NCBI RefSeq assembly: GCF_932294415.1
Contig: NC_065539.1
Span: 49,185,501-49,249,500 of the forward strand
Direction: 5' to 3'
Source: Quercus robur
Lineage: Eukaryota; Streptophyta; Magnoliopsida; Fagales; Fagaceae
DNA length: 64,000 nt
The notes below the pieces were generated by a model that was not told where the DNA came from, searched no databases, and saw only the letters and a program-made list of their open reading frames with translations. A program made the translations under genes and the position numbers. How positions within the stretch are numbered: the stretch's first letter is position 1; each line of letters starts with the position of its first letter. Below are positions 26,132 to 38,429 of this stretch, in pieces.

Positions 26132-26140
26132 AATTTATAG
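26132..26140 (-). promoter_or_regulatory. Candidate TATA box of the SAMDC gene
   Basis: On the minus strand this reads CTATAAATT and lies about 200 bp upstream of the ATG. A start of transcription near 26105 would give a leader of about 170 nt. There is no experimental support. Confidence 0.5.
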
Positions 26141-27908
26141 GTGGGTGTGTGAGAGTAGAGTGGGGGTTGGGAAGTGAGTGAGAAGGGAAGGAATGGTCTG
26201 GTTTTTTGGGCATGCGGGGCTATGCAACCAAGAGTAATTATTGCAAGCATCATGAAGTATGTATAGATGATTATATGTTTTCCAAATTTTTTTGTGCCAA
26301 ATCTTTCAGCAGACAGGAACAGAGAACGGAATTTATGCCCACGCGCAATCTTGTTCTTTGTCAATGAGCTGAGCTAAGCTAAGCTCTCTCAAATTTATCT
26401 TTGGCAGCCATACTGATACTATTATCTCCCAAATAATCCAATTTTGATAAAGTTATGGCACATTTTTATTATTATCTTGGAAAGAAATGCTGTCATTTGA
26501 ATAGAGGAAGCTTTTTTGTTAAAGAGGACAGATTCAAATACTACATGTGGAAATCCACTATTTGTACACACACCAATTGATGAGATCCAAAAACGGTATT
26601 CTAATAATTTTATGTTTGAATTTTTTTTTTTTTTTTTGCACTCAAGTGTGCTATTGGCAACCACTGCCAAGAGCTCATATAATGCTTTACCTCCAAGTCT
26701 CGTTTCATGAGGTAATTGCCATTTCATTACTCATTATTTTACGTGTAAACATGGTGTTCTGCTTCAATTTTTATTTTTTTTTATTTTTTATAACACAGTC
26801 AGTGAGTACATAAAATTATATTATTAATTTTTATTTTCTTGTTTCATTTTAATTTTCATTCTCTCTTCAAGTCCTTAAACGTTGGAAGAGCAGAGTCATT
26901 CGAAATACAGGGGAGGCTTTTCATGAATCTTTTCTAATTTCATACTATCAATTTCAAGATCATTAATAATACAAACTAATTATCATAAGGATCATATGGT
27001 GTTTTTATTTGGTCAATATAATTGGTGTTCAGACTGGTACAGGAAAATGGTGGCAACCATGCATTAATGTGTTGGGACAATATTATAACCTTTGGTCGCG
27101 TTTGGCACAACAAAATTCAATCTAGCAATAGGTTTATGATTTGAGAACAGGGAAATGTATTAAGATTTGGTCAAAATTCAAGCATTTGACAAGATCAAAC
27201 TCATTTGCATGATAATTACTATGAAAACAAAAACACAATTATAGACTACTGGAACTACTTGTTCCTATGCATGACAATAATATTAACATTGCTGCTGAGG
27301 TTATTGTCGTTTATAGGGCAATCTGAAGAAAAATATAGACTAAACAGGACAAACAAAACTTTGTGAATTGAATTCTGATTGGCTTTAGTGTATGATGAAA
27401 ATTTGAACGGTGAAAAATACAGTATATTGTATAAGTAAACGACTGTGGATAGGGACAGCATTGTCGATTCTTGGGAGAGCAGGAGTTATTAATCAACAAA
27501 AGCTAGACGTGCCCAAAATATCATCAATATCTTGGGCATTGAAATAATAATTTAGTTTGTAAAAGAAAAATAAAAATAGAAAGAACAAAAGGAATCGAGC
27601 GTGGCAGGTAAATAATGAGAATATCCTTGAATTAGGGGGAGGCCCGTACGTGAAATCAAAGGGCAGTCACATCATTTTATTCTCCATGCAATTTTTTCAT
27701 GTAGCAAGGTGGCATTTATCATCATTTCATTTTTTGTATTTCCTAAAGCATGCACACTTAACTTTCTTAATCACATGCTTAATTGAAATTAAAAGGATGA
27801 GTCACAAGACTTTACTGTCAAAAAAGCTTTTGAGTTTAAGAATATTAATTAAGTAATAAGTATGATTAGGGTAATTCAATTTTTCTGTCAACAAATTTGG
27901 TTGTATAT

Positions 27909-28434
27909 ACTAAATTTCACTTTTGATCCTTAAGGTTTGGAGTAATTTTCATTTTAGTTCTTAAAGTTTGAGATTTTCATTTTGGTTCTTAAAGTTTGAT
28001 TTGATTTTTTAAATATTCATATTATCCATGCTTGTGATTAATTTGACCATTAAGAAAGTGCCACAGAGGAAAAAACAATGTCATTTTGTTACACTAAACA
28101 ACCAAATCAGTCACAAAGGAAAAAAGATTAAATTCTATAAAAACTTGGTGTAAGCCCCTCCAATAAAGACATACCAAATCATTATATTACTCAAACATAA
28201 ATACATATAATCACACATGATAACATCTTAATATATACTAGTTTTAAGTAAAAGGCTGATGTGAAAATTTTTTATTAGATGGTGTAAAACATGGGTTTTA
28301 CACTCCATCCTTACTCAATTCAAGCTCTTTTTAAAAACAGAACCAAACTTAGTAGACCAAAATGAAAACTCTCAAATGTAAATGATCAAAATGACAACAC
28401 TCCCAAATTTTTAGGTTCAAACGAGTGATTTAGT
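27909..28434. mobile_element. MITE with long (about 90-bp) diverged terminal inverted repeats
   Basis: The left end (27909-27995: ACTAAATTTCACTTTTGATC, then ...ATTTTCATTTTGGTTCTT) matches the reverse complement of the right end (about 28345-28434: ACTAAATCACTCGTTTGAAC, then ...GTTTTCATTTTGGTC) along roughly 90 bp with scattered mismatches. Long TIRs and no coding capacity suggest a Mutator-like MITE. The target duplication is not clear. Confidence 0.55.
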
Positions 28435-29966
28435 TTGAATTTTAATGTACAAACATGTGTGACCCAGCTCTATATGTTCTTCAATAAGTTGAACTTTTAA
28501 ACTGGTCGGATATAAGGGGGTAAAAAAGAGTGGAATTCACATAAGAGGTACAGTATTTTTGAAGGAAAAGGAAGCAATTAGTGGCTAGTTGGGCTTATAT
28601 AGGAAGTTACATGACCACCCTAAATAAACTACCTTCCTCATCACATTTATACCCAAAAAAAAAAAAAAAAAAATCTCATCTTGGCTTTTAATATAAGACT
28701 CATGTACAAAGATTATACCAATAATTCAACATGATCAACTCTTAGGAAAGTTCCATACAAAAGGTATTTATATATAAATATAGGTAGACAAAGACATATA
28801 AAAAGGTATATATATGAAGACAGTGGAAGATAGCTATAGGTGTATAGGATGGGAAGGCAATGATGCAAAATTGTGAGTTTAGAATCAAATTTTTGCAGTT
28901 TTAAGGGCAGGAAATGAATGATGCATAGTGTATGCGTCATGAATAATCTTATGGGTGTGGCTGGCAGCCTCCATTATGACCACATTCCCACCTCTTTGTG
29001 CTGCACGCGCAATACCAAACTTAAAAATACACTATTTCAAAGATGAACACAAAACCAAAACCAAAACCTTCTCTTTCTCTCTCTCTATCATCAAAAAATT
29101 GGTCAACCACTTCCAACTATAATGCCAAAATATTGAATCAAATCTTACTTAAAAAGTCTCAAACCAAACTCTCAAAACAAAATCCCTTTTACATCAAAAG
29201 TTGCAAAGCCATTAAATCTCTTCCACTATACTAAGGATTAAATTTTGGGTTTTGAAAACTTTGGCTAATTTGAAGGGACAAAGAAAAGGATTTTTCTTTT
29301 TTTGAAAGCCTTTGACACCCTAATCTTGAATTGGACCCACTAAGTCACCTTTTTAAACCCCTATAAGCCTGACCACAATTTGCCATCTCCTCCTACCCAA
29401 ATCATGCAGCCTTAGCTCCATGATTGGTCCCACTCATGAGCCGTATGCGCCCCCCGACAACCACCGTGGCTGGACCCACTCAGCTACACATCATCTAGCC
29501 TGTGTCCCAACTCCTTGGCACATTTGGGTCCATCCTTGTTCTAATCTTAATTCTATTTCTTTGGACAGTATGTCCCCACTTGGCCCTTTCTTGTTCCACC
29601 AATTGCATTTGTTGGTATTGCAACAATATCGACTTTCTAGTTTTAGCCGCCATACATCCTCGCACGCGTACATTCGTACCAATAGATATAAAAATTTTCT
29701 ATCTCACTTCCTGTATTTTGTTTTACCCCACTAATTATAGTATGTTATGTATTTGATATTTTCTTTTCATTTTAAATAATTAGTTGTTGGAAAAAAAAAA
29801 TGTAACGTATTAGTGAAGTATAAAGTAGAACAGTCATTAACAGTAAAGGTTTTTTATATTGTAGACACTTGCCAAAATGTCACCATAGGACTTCTAGTTT
29901 TTATTTTTGGAGCACTAATGGGCATGCCTTAGTGCTACTGTACCATGCGCACAGAATTGCCCTAAA

Positions 29967-30770
29967 TGTATGGAGCCCACAGCTCCTTATTTGGATGAGC
30001 CACAGTGATATCAGCCAGTGCCTAATCCTTAAAAAAGGCATGGGTTTCATTTTCACAGAATATCACTCTCAGTATTTTTTATTGGTTAACAGGTGCCTTT
30101 AAGTTAATTGTTAATAACTAAATTAGAAAAGTTTTAATACTATTTTCATAAAAAATATAAAAATGTTAGAAAAATTAATTGTTTTGTTAATTTCTAATAA
30201 AATATTTCTAAAAATAGTTCCTAAATTAATACTCTTAGAACATTTGTTAACATTTTTCTTCTTTTATTTATGTATTTTCTTTTAGGTCTTGCTTGATGAG
30301 TCTAAGGGCATTTGTTAACCTTTCTCTTCTTTTATTTGAGTGTGTTTTTTTAGAGGTCTTGCCTCATGAGTCTTAGGCCTATCAATTGTATGGAGCCCAC
30401 AGCTCCTTATTTGGATGAACCACAGTGATATCAGCCAGTGCCCCATCCTTAAAAAGGCAAGGGTTTCATTTTCACAGAATATCACTCTCAATCCTTTTAT
30501 CAGTTAATATGTGCCTTTAGGCCAATTGTTAATAACCAAATTAGAAAAGTTTTAATACCATTTTCACAAAAAATATAAAAAGCTGTTAGAAAAATTAATT
30601 GTTTTGTCAATTTCCAATAAAATATTTCTAAAATAGTTTTTAAATCAATACTCTTAGTATATTTGTTAACATTTTTCTTCTTTTATTTGTGTGTGTGCGT
30701 GTTTTTTTTTTTTTTTGTTTTTTGAGGTCTTGCCTGATGAGTCTTAGTCCTATCCATTGACTTCCTCTAA
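29967..30770. repeat. 420-bp tandem duplication
   Basis: The block starting TGTATGGAGCCCACAGCTCC at 29967 starts again at 30387 and stays alignable for about 380 bp with scattered substitutions and small indels (by eye close to 90% identity). Within copy 1, a 65-bp segment (CATTTGTTAACATTTTTCTT through the GGTCTTGC...GATGAGTC motif) is itself repeated at about 30241 and 30308. The duplication is non-coding. Confidence 0.8.
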
Positions 30771-32519
30771 TTTAAGCAATCTGCATTTAATTAGTGGCTG
30801 TGCAAAGCTGATATGGATGTGAATTTGGTGTGTAGTCATGGTTCGTCAGAAGCAAATCCAATAAACACTAGGCCAATATGTGTTTTCAATTGATTGATGG
30901 CAATAATGAATGCATAAAAAAAACTGTTAATAGATGTAGATGCCGATACCTTATGACTCATTGCCACTCACATCTTTTGTGGTCAAGTTAAAAAACATAA
31001 TAAAAACAACTCTCACATCAACTATATGTTTTGTTCCTGTAGAGCAAACATATTTATATTTTACTTTGTCATGTTAAATGAAATAAAAAATAAATAAAAA
31101 ATAAATAAAAAATCAACATTAGCACCCATTATGTATAAATACGAAATTTATATTTGAGATGGTTTATGACAAATTTCAATTATAAACTTAGAACTTGTCG
31201 TTTATGCATATAAAATTTACACATCAATCGTTCGCAAGAAGAATCTTAATAACTACATGCGCATAATTTATGCATCAATCGTTCATAAGAAGAATTCTAA
31301 TGATTACACGTACACAGATTTAATAAAATTCTTAAGAAGATAGGCATGCACAAACAAATCTTGAAAATTGAAAAGTAAATGCAAAAGTTAACATTCTTTC
31401 CATATAAACCCATTTAATTAATTTTCATGCTGGTTGGATTTTTTTTTTTTTTTGTTTGAACATGAACTTGGGGAATATGAATTTGGTCATTATGTCATTG
31501 AAAGGGCCTTTAATGGGCCTTGAATGGTAAAAAGGAAATGAAAGTTGAGGGGGCCTCAAAAAAAAATATTTTAAATGTGTCCTAATCTAGTTAGATGGGT
31601 GAGTGATGGCTCCCACGAGAATCATAGCTCGTTGGTGCTAAGATTTTCGAAGCAAACAAGACATGTTATAGAGATTTAAGTGGCCATAATCTTTACAAAA
31701 AGTCCCCACAAAGTCACAAACAAACTTATCAAGTCCTCTATAGATGACCAAATAACTATAAGTGATATATATTCTTTATGTCACACCTCGAGCCCTGCTA
31801 TTCCACAGCAAAATCTATCTCGAACAAATGGATAGGGCATGGGAATAGTAAGAGAGAGAAAGAGAAAGAATAAGAATCATTCCTCTCGTGCTTTGAAAAC
31901 CAACCAATGCTTCTCTTTCTTACTCACTCACTCACACTCTCACACTCTTTTCTTTTCTCTTTGTCTTTGTCCTATTTTTTTCTTTTTTCTTTTTTCTTCT
32001 AAAATCAGAATCTCTCTCGATTGCTCCACGCAAAGCATCATTTTCTTGCGTGACTTTGTGACCCTTTCTTTGCATTAAGGCCCTCAACAGTGCTTCACTG
32101 TCTTATTCGCTTCCTTTTCCCTATTTTTCAAGTCTGCTCTCAAGGGAATCCCACCCACATCATGCACTATTCCAACCCAGTTTGGAAAATTATTAATTCA
32201 ATTTTGACAAACTCATTTTCATTTTGTTCCTAGCTATTCCAACCCAGTTTGGATTTTTTTTTTTTTTTTTGGGAAAATTACTATCTTATATTCCTATTAA
32301 ATGGTTGAGACTTGAGAATAGTGTATCTATTCTTAGAAAAATACTAAAATTATTATCAATTTACGTAATAATAATATGATTAGTGACACATTAATAATGT
32401 AACAACTAAATTTCTTAGTTATTTTTTATTTTTTATTTTAAAAATGGTCACATAAATTTGCTTTGGATTGTTATTATGTATGTCCATTGTCATCATGGAC
32501 TCAAATACTAAAGAATAAG

Positions 32520-32884
32520 GGTATGTTTGATGCATGTAGATTATATTAGGAATAATAATCTTTATTATTGGAAATAAAAGACATTATAATGGAATAACTA
32601 TTACTATTCATAAGTTTGATTGTTACATATAGAAAACTTGTAAAAGATGATGTATAAGGAAACTTTATATTTTTGGAAATATATTAATTTTAAAACCTTT
32701 TTTATGCACTAAAAAATAGTTATTACATCAATTTTAAAGAGGAATAACTATTCTTCAATTTAAAGAATAGTTATTCCAATGTATAACTAATCCATGTAAT
32801 AAAGATGTAACAAAATAACCGAATTAATATTACACATAAATAACTATTCCATTACAAGAGCTATTACAGCGTACCAAATGTACC
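32520..32884. mobile_element. MITE with GGTAYRTTTGRTRC-type ends
   Basis: The left end is GGTATGTTTGATGC and the right-end complement is GGTACATTTGGTACGC. ATAAG flanks both sides (32515-32519 and 32885-32889). The interior also pairs partly (TGGAATAACTATT near 32590 against AATAGTTATTCC near 32765). There is no coding capacity. Confidence 0.55.
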
Positions 32885-34050
32885 ATAAGTGAAGTTGGAC
32901 TATTAACCTGTGGTTAATAGATATAAGGTCTTCATAATTGGATAATGTGGCTATGGGAAACATAGCAACATCATGAAATTAAGCATTTGAAGGAACAGTT
33001 TTGTCTATGGAAAAACTGCCTTAATTTGTAGATAGCTATACTAAAAGCTATATCCCCCCATATAGTTAGTTCTCTAGTGAAATTCCGAAAGATTTTATTA
33101 AGCTACTAGTCTTCTTTTTTTTTTTTTTTTTTGATGAACCAGCTACTAGTCCAACACTATTAGTGAAAGAAAAAAAAATTATATATTTCTTCGCCACTTG
33201 ACTAATATAACAATTTTTACTAATTGATTCTTGTTCTTCTAATTTTGAAATGAATCTCAACAACCTTAATGGGAGTATATGATCTTTCTAAACACTAATG
33301 ACTGACATTGGAAATTAAAGCTAATAATTAGTGGTTAGTAAAATCCACTGACTATTGATAAGAACTTTACTCAAAAATTACTGTCTAATAGACAGTGCTG
33401 CTGACATAAACATGGTGTCATTCACTATGTTCATTGTTCAGGTTGGGCCAACTCGGACTGAGTCAGTAAAATTCAGCTAATGCCAGCAAGTAATACCCAT
33501 GAGATGAGAGAGAGAAGGAACTGTGGGATAGTTTCAAGAGATTCGTAGCTCTTTTTGAAGCCATTGATAATGTGAGAGGGTCAGGCATGGATATGTAAGC
33601 ATGGAGGCCATCATGTTCCCTCTGCTCCAAACTCTCTGTCCTCTCCAAAAAGTAGTAGTAATTAATCTATGAACCCAACTTTCTACGTCCCTGACTCAAA
33701 ACCCATTTTAGATTTTAACAAAGACAAATCTCTAAGATGTTGGAAAGCTTAAAGGCTCTTACTATTTTTTCACTATTTCCAATGAGTAAGAGAACAATGT
33801 GTGATTAGGCTTTTTGGCAAATGTGGGCCAAAAGAGAGCTTGCCGACATCTTGAAACACTTAATTCACTGTTTTTTTAAGTGACTAATGCAACTAATTAG
33901 ATTCTAATTGTACACCTCCTATGATTACCTTGCATTTTAGAATTGACTCAAATAAGGATGTGGGGTGAAGCATATCACATAGTAAACTTTATTTTCTTTG
34001 TTCCTTTATTTGGTTGAACTTTGTCTAAGCTCAAAGAGGGAAGGAGAGAG

Positions 34051-34270
34051 TACTATGATCGCATTTCGATTTTCTGTATCGGTTCTTTAACAAGGAGAAA
34101 CTACTATGATCACCTTTCTATCTTTAGCATCAATTCTTTAACTAGGAGAGACTACTATGATCACCTTTCGATCTTTAACATCAGTTCTTTAACAAGCAGA
34201 GATTACTATGATCAAGTTTCGAATTTTAGCATCGGTTCTTTAACAAGTAGAGGCTACTATGATCACGTTC
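34051..34270 (+). repeat. 51-bp minisatellite encoding a 17-residue repeat
   Basis: Four full units (34051, 34102, 34153, 34204) and a partial fifth (34255-34270) are each exactly 51 bp. They lie in one open frame (34021-34287), which has no ATG at its 5' end. Each unit encodes a version of YYDHLSIFSINSLTRRD. Units differ by substitutions only, none creating a stop, and the ORF ends just beyond a GTAAGA donor-like site at 34271. It could be an exon of an unannotated gene or a chance open repeat. I do not recognise the protein. Confidence 0.7.
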
Positions 34271-35606
34271 AAGTAAGATTTCTTTAACTGCATTATAGCT
34301 TCCTACCCTTTTTGATAGAATAACAAAATAGCAATTTCATTATCTAAACAATCCCTAAAGAACTTACCTGCTAATCTTAAATAAGGTCTCTAGAAGACAA
34401 CAATCTATTACTCTTACCATTGAAAATGATATAAGGAAAAGGAGAGTGTCCTACTACATATGTAACATAATGATTGTAATGCTGATATGTTATGAGTAAC
34501 TTATGTGCATAAGCGTGACATGAATAATACATGTATTCTGGCAGGCTCTCAATTAAACTCAAAACAAATCCTCCTAAGTTAACATTAAATAATTGAACAA
34601 AGTAATCCAACTTTTTTGGCTTGCCAGGTTAGTACTTTTTGGGCAGTGTTTAGTTTAAAGAACTAGGACCCTAGCCACCATATATTGTGTCTGATTTAGA
34701 AGTTCAAATGAACCAAAAATCAGCTCATAATGAGTGTCAATGGTCCAACTGAGCATCACTATTTTAAAACAATATTTACTTTTTTTTTATTCACTCTAAA
34801 ACTTGATAGATAATGATTAAAATCATACGTCAAATTTTGTAACAAATAAAGCTCCCATTTGACATTTATATAAACTAATTAAGCTTGTAGAGATGGAAAA
34901 TTGAACATGTCTAACTGTAGGCCTAACACAACATATTGAATGGCCCTTTTCACCCCAAAAAAAAAAAAACATATTGAATGATCCTGGCCCATTGTAGGTC
35001 TAAGAGAAGTCTTGTTGGTTTGGTTACCATGCAGAATATTTGGTCCTTCATTCAAAATTAGTACAACCGAGTACTCCACACCGCCCCCCCCCCACCCCCC
35101 ACCCCCTCTTTTTTTTGTGGTCTATATTATATTTTCATTGAATTGTCCTTTTTTGTTCAAAGAAATGATTTATTGAAATAATGAGTTACCATTGATATCA
35201 ACATATATGAGATCGGAAAATATTCAAGAATTCCCCTATTCAACCCCTTTTCTTCTTATTGTTTGATATATTTTTCATACAAATATTTTCTTTGTGTCTC
35301 GAGCTTATTGTGAGTCACTGACAGAATTCAAAAAAGAAGAAGATTTAACTCACAATCTTGAGATATGAGAATGATGAATTTCAAATTAGTAAGTCTTAGG
35401 TGTTAAATTACCGATTACTGATTATTCCAAAAACTTAAACTATTGAAAATTTGTAAATTTAATTATTTAATCATATAATTCTAACATTAGACAGACTATA
35501 AAAAATTTGTGATTATCATTTAGTTTGGCAATTGGTATCTTCCTCTTCTTCTTTTCCTCCTTATTTTTACTAAGAAAGAAAATATTGCCACTATTCTATA
35601 GCATTG

Positions 35607-36051
35607 CTTAGTTATGCTACGTTTTGTATCCAAGGACAAAGTTTAGCTACAAAATTAGTTGTAACCTTAGGCTACAAACTTACTTAATATCTTTTTATTA
35701 AATGTGAATTTTGACAAATAGACCATTGGATTACATCTTCTTCTTATATCCTTCATGCTTGCAAAATTTCAAGAAAATTAAAGATTAATAGCTATGTCAT
35801 CAATAAATTTTTTAAATTGCAAGTTCTTGTAATTTAAAATTATGCACAAAATATAAGCTTATAGATCATATAGTAAATGATATCTAATTGACACAAAATT
35901 TAACATGTGTATTAAGGGCGTAAAGAACATGCAATTCAACAGTTAGATTTTCAAAATATGTTGTAGTATTTATTTTATTGAGTGAGTTTATAACCTTAAG
36001 GTACAACCAATTTTATAGCTAAACGTTGTCCATAAAAATTGCATAGTTAAG
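35607..36051. mobile_element. MITE with about 75-bp terminal inverted repeats
   Basis: The left arm 35607-35680 (CTTAGTTATGCTACG...GTTTAGCTACAAAATTAGTTG...) matches the reverse complement of 35985-36051 (CTTAACTATGCAATT...GTTTAGCTATAAAATTGGTTG...) at roughly 80% by eye. The 445-bp body has no ORF. A clean target duplication is not visible. Confidence 0.6.
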
Positions 36052-37467
36052 AAAGGATATGAAAGAAAGGATTCATTGTTGCCAGAACTGCAATACCGGG
36101 TCTGACGTAAATATGAGCCCAGCTCAAGTATGGGGAGCATCTTAGAAGCCCAATCGGCTTTCAAGTTTCACCTCATAACATTTATAATTAAAAAAAAAAA
36201 AAAGAGTGAACTTAACGATTGATTGGCCCAAAATGAATTTAATCCGTAAGATGCCAGGCCCACGAGCAGCGCCATTAATATCTATCCCATGTACCTTCTT
36301 GACTTCTTCTTTAATCTTCCATGCGCTCCACGTGTAAGAGACTCTCTTTTTTTTAGTGTAGTCTTTTAATTTTCTATTCATCACTATTTGAGATTTAAGT
36401 GTATGTTTAATCATATTATGCATTTGAAGTGAAAAAAAAAAAAAACAAAAAAACAAAAAACGAAAAACAACATAGTGAGAATAGGGAGCAAGGGAAACCG
36501 AAAATTAAAAAGAAAAAGGTAAATCTTAATAATGCGCAAAAAACAAATTGAACACATGAGTGATTGAAGGAATATAGGAGAGTTAGAGCATTTCTTTTTT
36601 AATATTGAGTTTGAAAACCATCGGGGGAGTTGTCCTATTTTGCAGGCTATGTTTTAGGTGAGAGCTAAAATTTTGGAGTTTTTAAATTAGCAATTTTTCA
36701 TATATAACCCTATTATTTAAACTTTAGGAACTAGTAAATTTAAAAGTCTTTTGGGCATCAAAATTGAGAATCTCAAACAGGAAAAACCTCTTAAATAGTA
36801 GTATAGATGATATATAGTATTAATATTATATTTTCCAATCCCATAAATCCCACCCATCACAAATAAGAAATCTTCTCAATTTGATGCAAATAATTTGGTG
36901 AAAGGAACAATTACATATCTATATCATGGAGAAGAATAATTGTTACAACATAAGTTTTCGATGAAGGATGTACAATTTGGAGAGAAAAAATAAAAGGGGG
37001 ATTTTGGTGCCAATATATGGTCATTATGATGCAAATGCCATGAATTCAAATTTGCACTTGATATGTTAATAATAAGGGTAACATGTGCTTTTCATCCTTT
37101 AAGTTTAGATTCGCTTTTAAATCAGTCTCTTGACTTTGAAAACTTGCAATTTATAGTTTTAAGTTTTATATTAATTCTAATATGTCCCTTCCATTAACAT
37201 ATGTTATAAGTTTGTAATAACCCACCCAAAATGAGCTCGTTTTGAATCAAATAAAATATGACAAAAATATAATTTATGAAAAAATTATATAAGATACAAA
37301 ATTAATAAAAATGTATTATTATTATTTACAATTGATTTGTCCCAAACTAATTTCTTGTTTTAGCCTTGAACCTAGAAGATAAACTCAAACTCCCATCAAG
37401 ACCCACAAATTACATCAAAGTCATTGTTGTCATTCCCCTCCATAAGATCAAACCTCTAAGACGTCTT

Positions 37468-37475
37468 CTCACACC
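37468..37475. repeat. Left target-site duplication of the large hAT element (CTCACACC)
   Basis: This 8-bp CTCACACC is matched exactly at 52165-52172, right after the other end of the element. An 8-bp duplication is characteristic of hAT transposition. Confidence 0.8.
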
Positions 37476-37625
37476 TAGGACTGATATTGGGTCGGGTCAG
37501 GTTTACTGTGACCCGAAACTCGACCCGATAGAAATCGGGTTTGGCTAACTGAAACCCGACCCAACTCGAAAAATCGGGTCTGTAATCAGGTCTGTTTTCT
37601 GAGTCTCGGGTCAGGTCTCAGGTTG
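37476..37625. repeat. Left subterminal repeat region of the hAT element
   Basis: About nine copies of TCGGGT/ACCCGA-type motifs lie in 150 bp in both orientations, for example GGGTCGGGTC near 37489, ACTCGACCCGATAG near 37517 and TCGGGTCAGG near 37606. The mirror region is 52030-52164. Confidence 0.7.

Positions 37626-37633
<8 letters not shown>

Positions 37634-37672
<39 letters not shown>
37634..37672. repeat. (TA)n tract followed by a T run
   Basis: This is a simple-sequence tract just inside the left subterminal region of the hAT element. Confidence 0.85.
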
Positions 37673-38297
37673 ACTGCTGCTTGTTAAATGGGAAGTTAAG
37701 GTAAGGATTGCTATTGGGTCATCTCTAGTCCAGCTCTTGGATACTTTGTTTGACTGGTTAGATTTTCCTATCCTTTTTTTTTTGGTAAACTAGACTTTCC
37801 TATCCTTGGCTAAAGCGGGTCGTTTCTTTTGAATGAATTTGCTCATTCATCAAAATAATAATAATAAATAATAAATAAATAAAAAATCATTCCTAGGTTT
37901 TAAGATTAGTATTTTCCTAAGCAAATTGGCAACAACCAAAAACGAAATTTACATATCAATAAAATTGCATGGTCCATCTCCAATTACCCATCAAGGAAAT
38001 TGCAGTGTGACTTAACACATAACACTTCATTCAGTGTTCTTGCAAAATGCATCCTCTGTATCAACTACTATGAATGGAAAACCTTGAAGCTCACAAAAAT
38101 TCACGAAAACAAAGACCAAGTCTTACATTAACAATTATACACACACACACACCTAAAATAAACAATGTCAACTACAATGCCCTACTTATTTTTATCAAAG
38201 TTCCAACTTTTGACATAAACTCCAGACTATCCAAATTTGTAAATATGGGTAATTGATTTTTTAAGCAAACTATCTATTGGTAAAAAGTCGGTGCACA

Positions 38298-38429
38298 TCA
38301 AGAATGTGATCGTGACCGAACAAAATCTTCTAGTTTTTCCCGCACATCCAACGCTGCAGTTCTATCTTGGTGTCGCTTATTCTTACTAAAGCTTCTCCCA
38401 AGTCTTTCCCAGGTTGATAATGTAAATGC
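38298..38429 (-). pseudogene. Orphan terminal coding exon, probably captured
   Basis: The minus strand has a pyrimidine-rich acceptor (ending CCTTAG) at 38430. It is followed by 43 sense codons and a TGA: starts AFTLSTWERLGRSFSK, later RTAALDVREKLEDF, ends VRSRSHS. Charge pattern and codon quality look like a genuine protein C terminus, but I do not recognise the family. It does not resemble the hAT dimerisation region. It lies inside the hAT element with no preceding exon identified, so I infer capture from a host gene. Confidence 0.45.

Larger units (their letters stand above)
26150..37467. other. Gene-poor intergenic region with MITEs and local duplications
   Basis: I find no convincing gene in these 11 kb. 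Short open frames lack domains, apart from the 17-residue repeat ORF at 34021-34287. Recognisable items, listed separately, are MITE-like elements at 27909-28434, 32520-32884 and 35607-36051 and the duplication at 29967-30770. A one-sided sequence at about 37085-37200 resembles an end of the 27909 element family. Confidence 0.5.

Noticed and set aside
25996-26364. 122-aa ORF upstream of SAMDC considered as a regulatory upstream ORF
   Set aside because: It does not resemble the conserved SAMDC uORF, extends upstream of the TATA box and contains the microsatellite. The predicted leader has no ATG.
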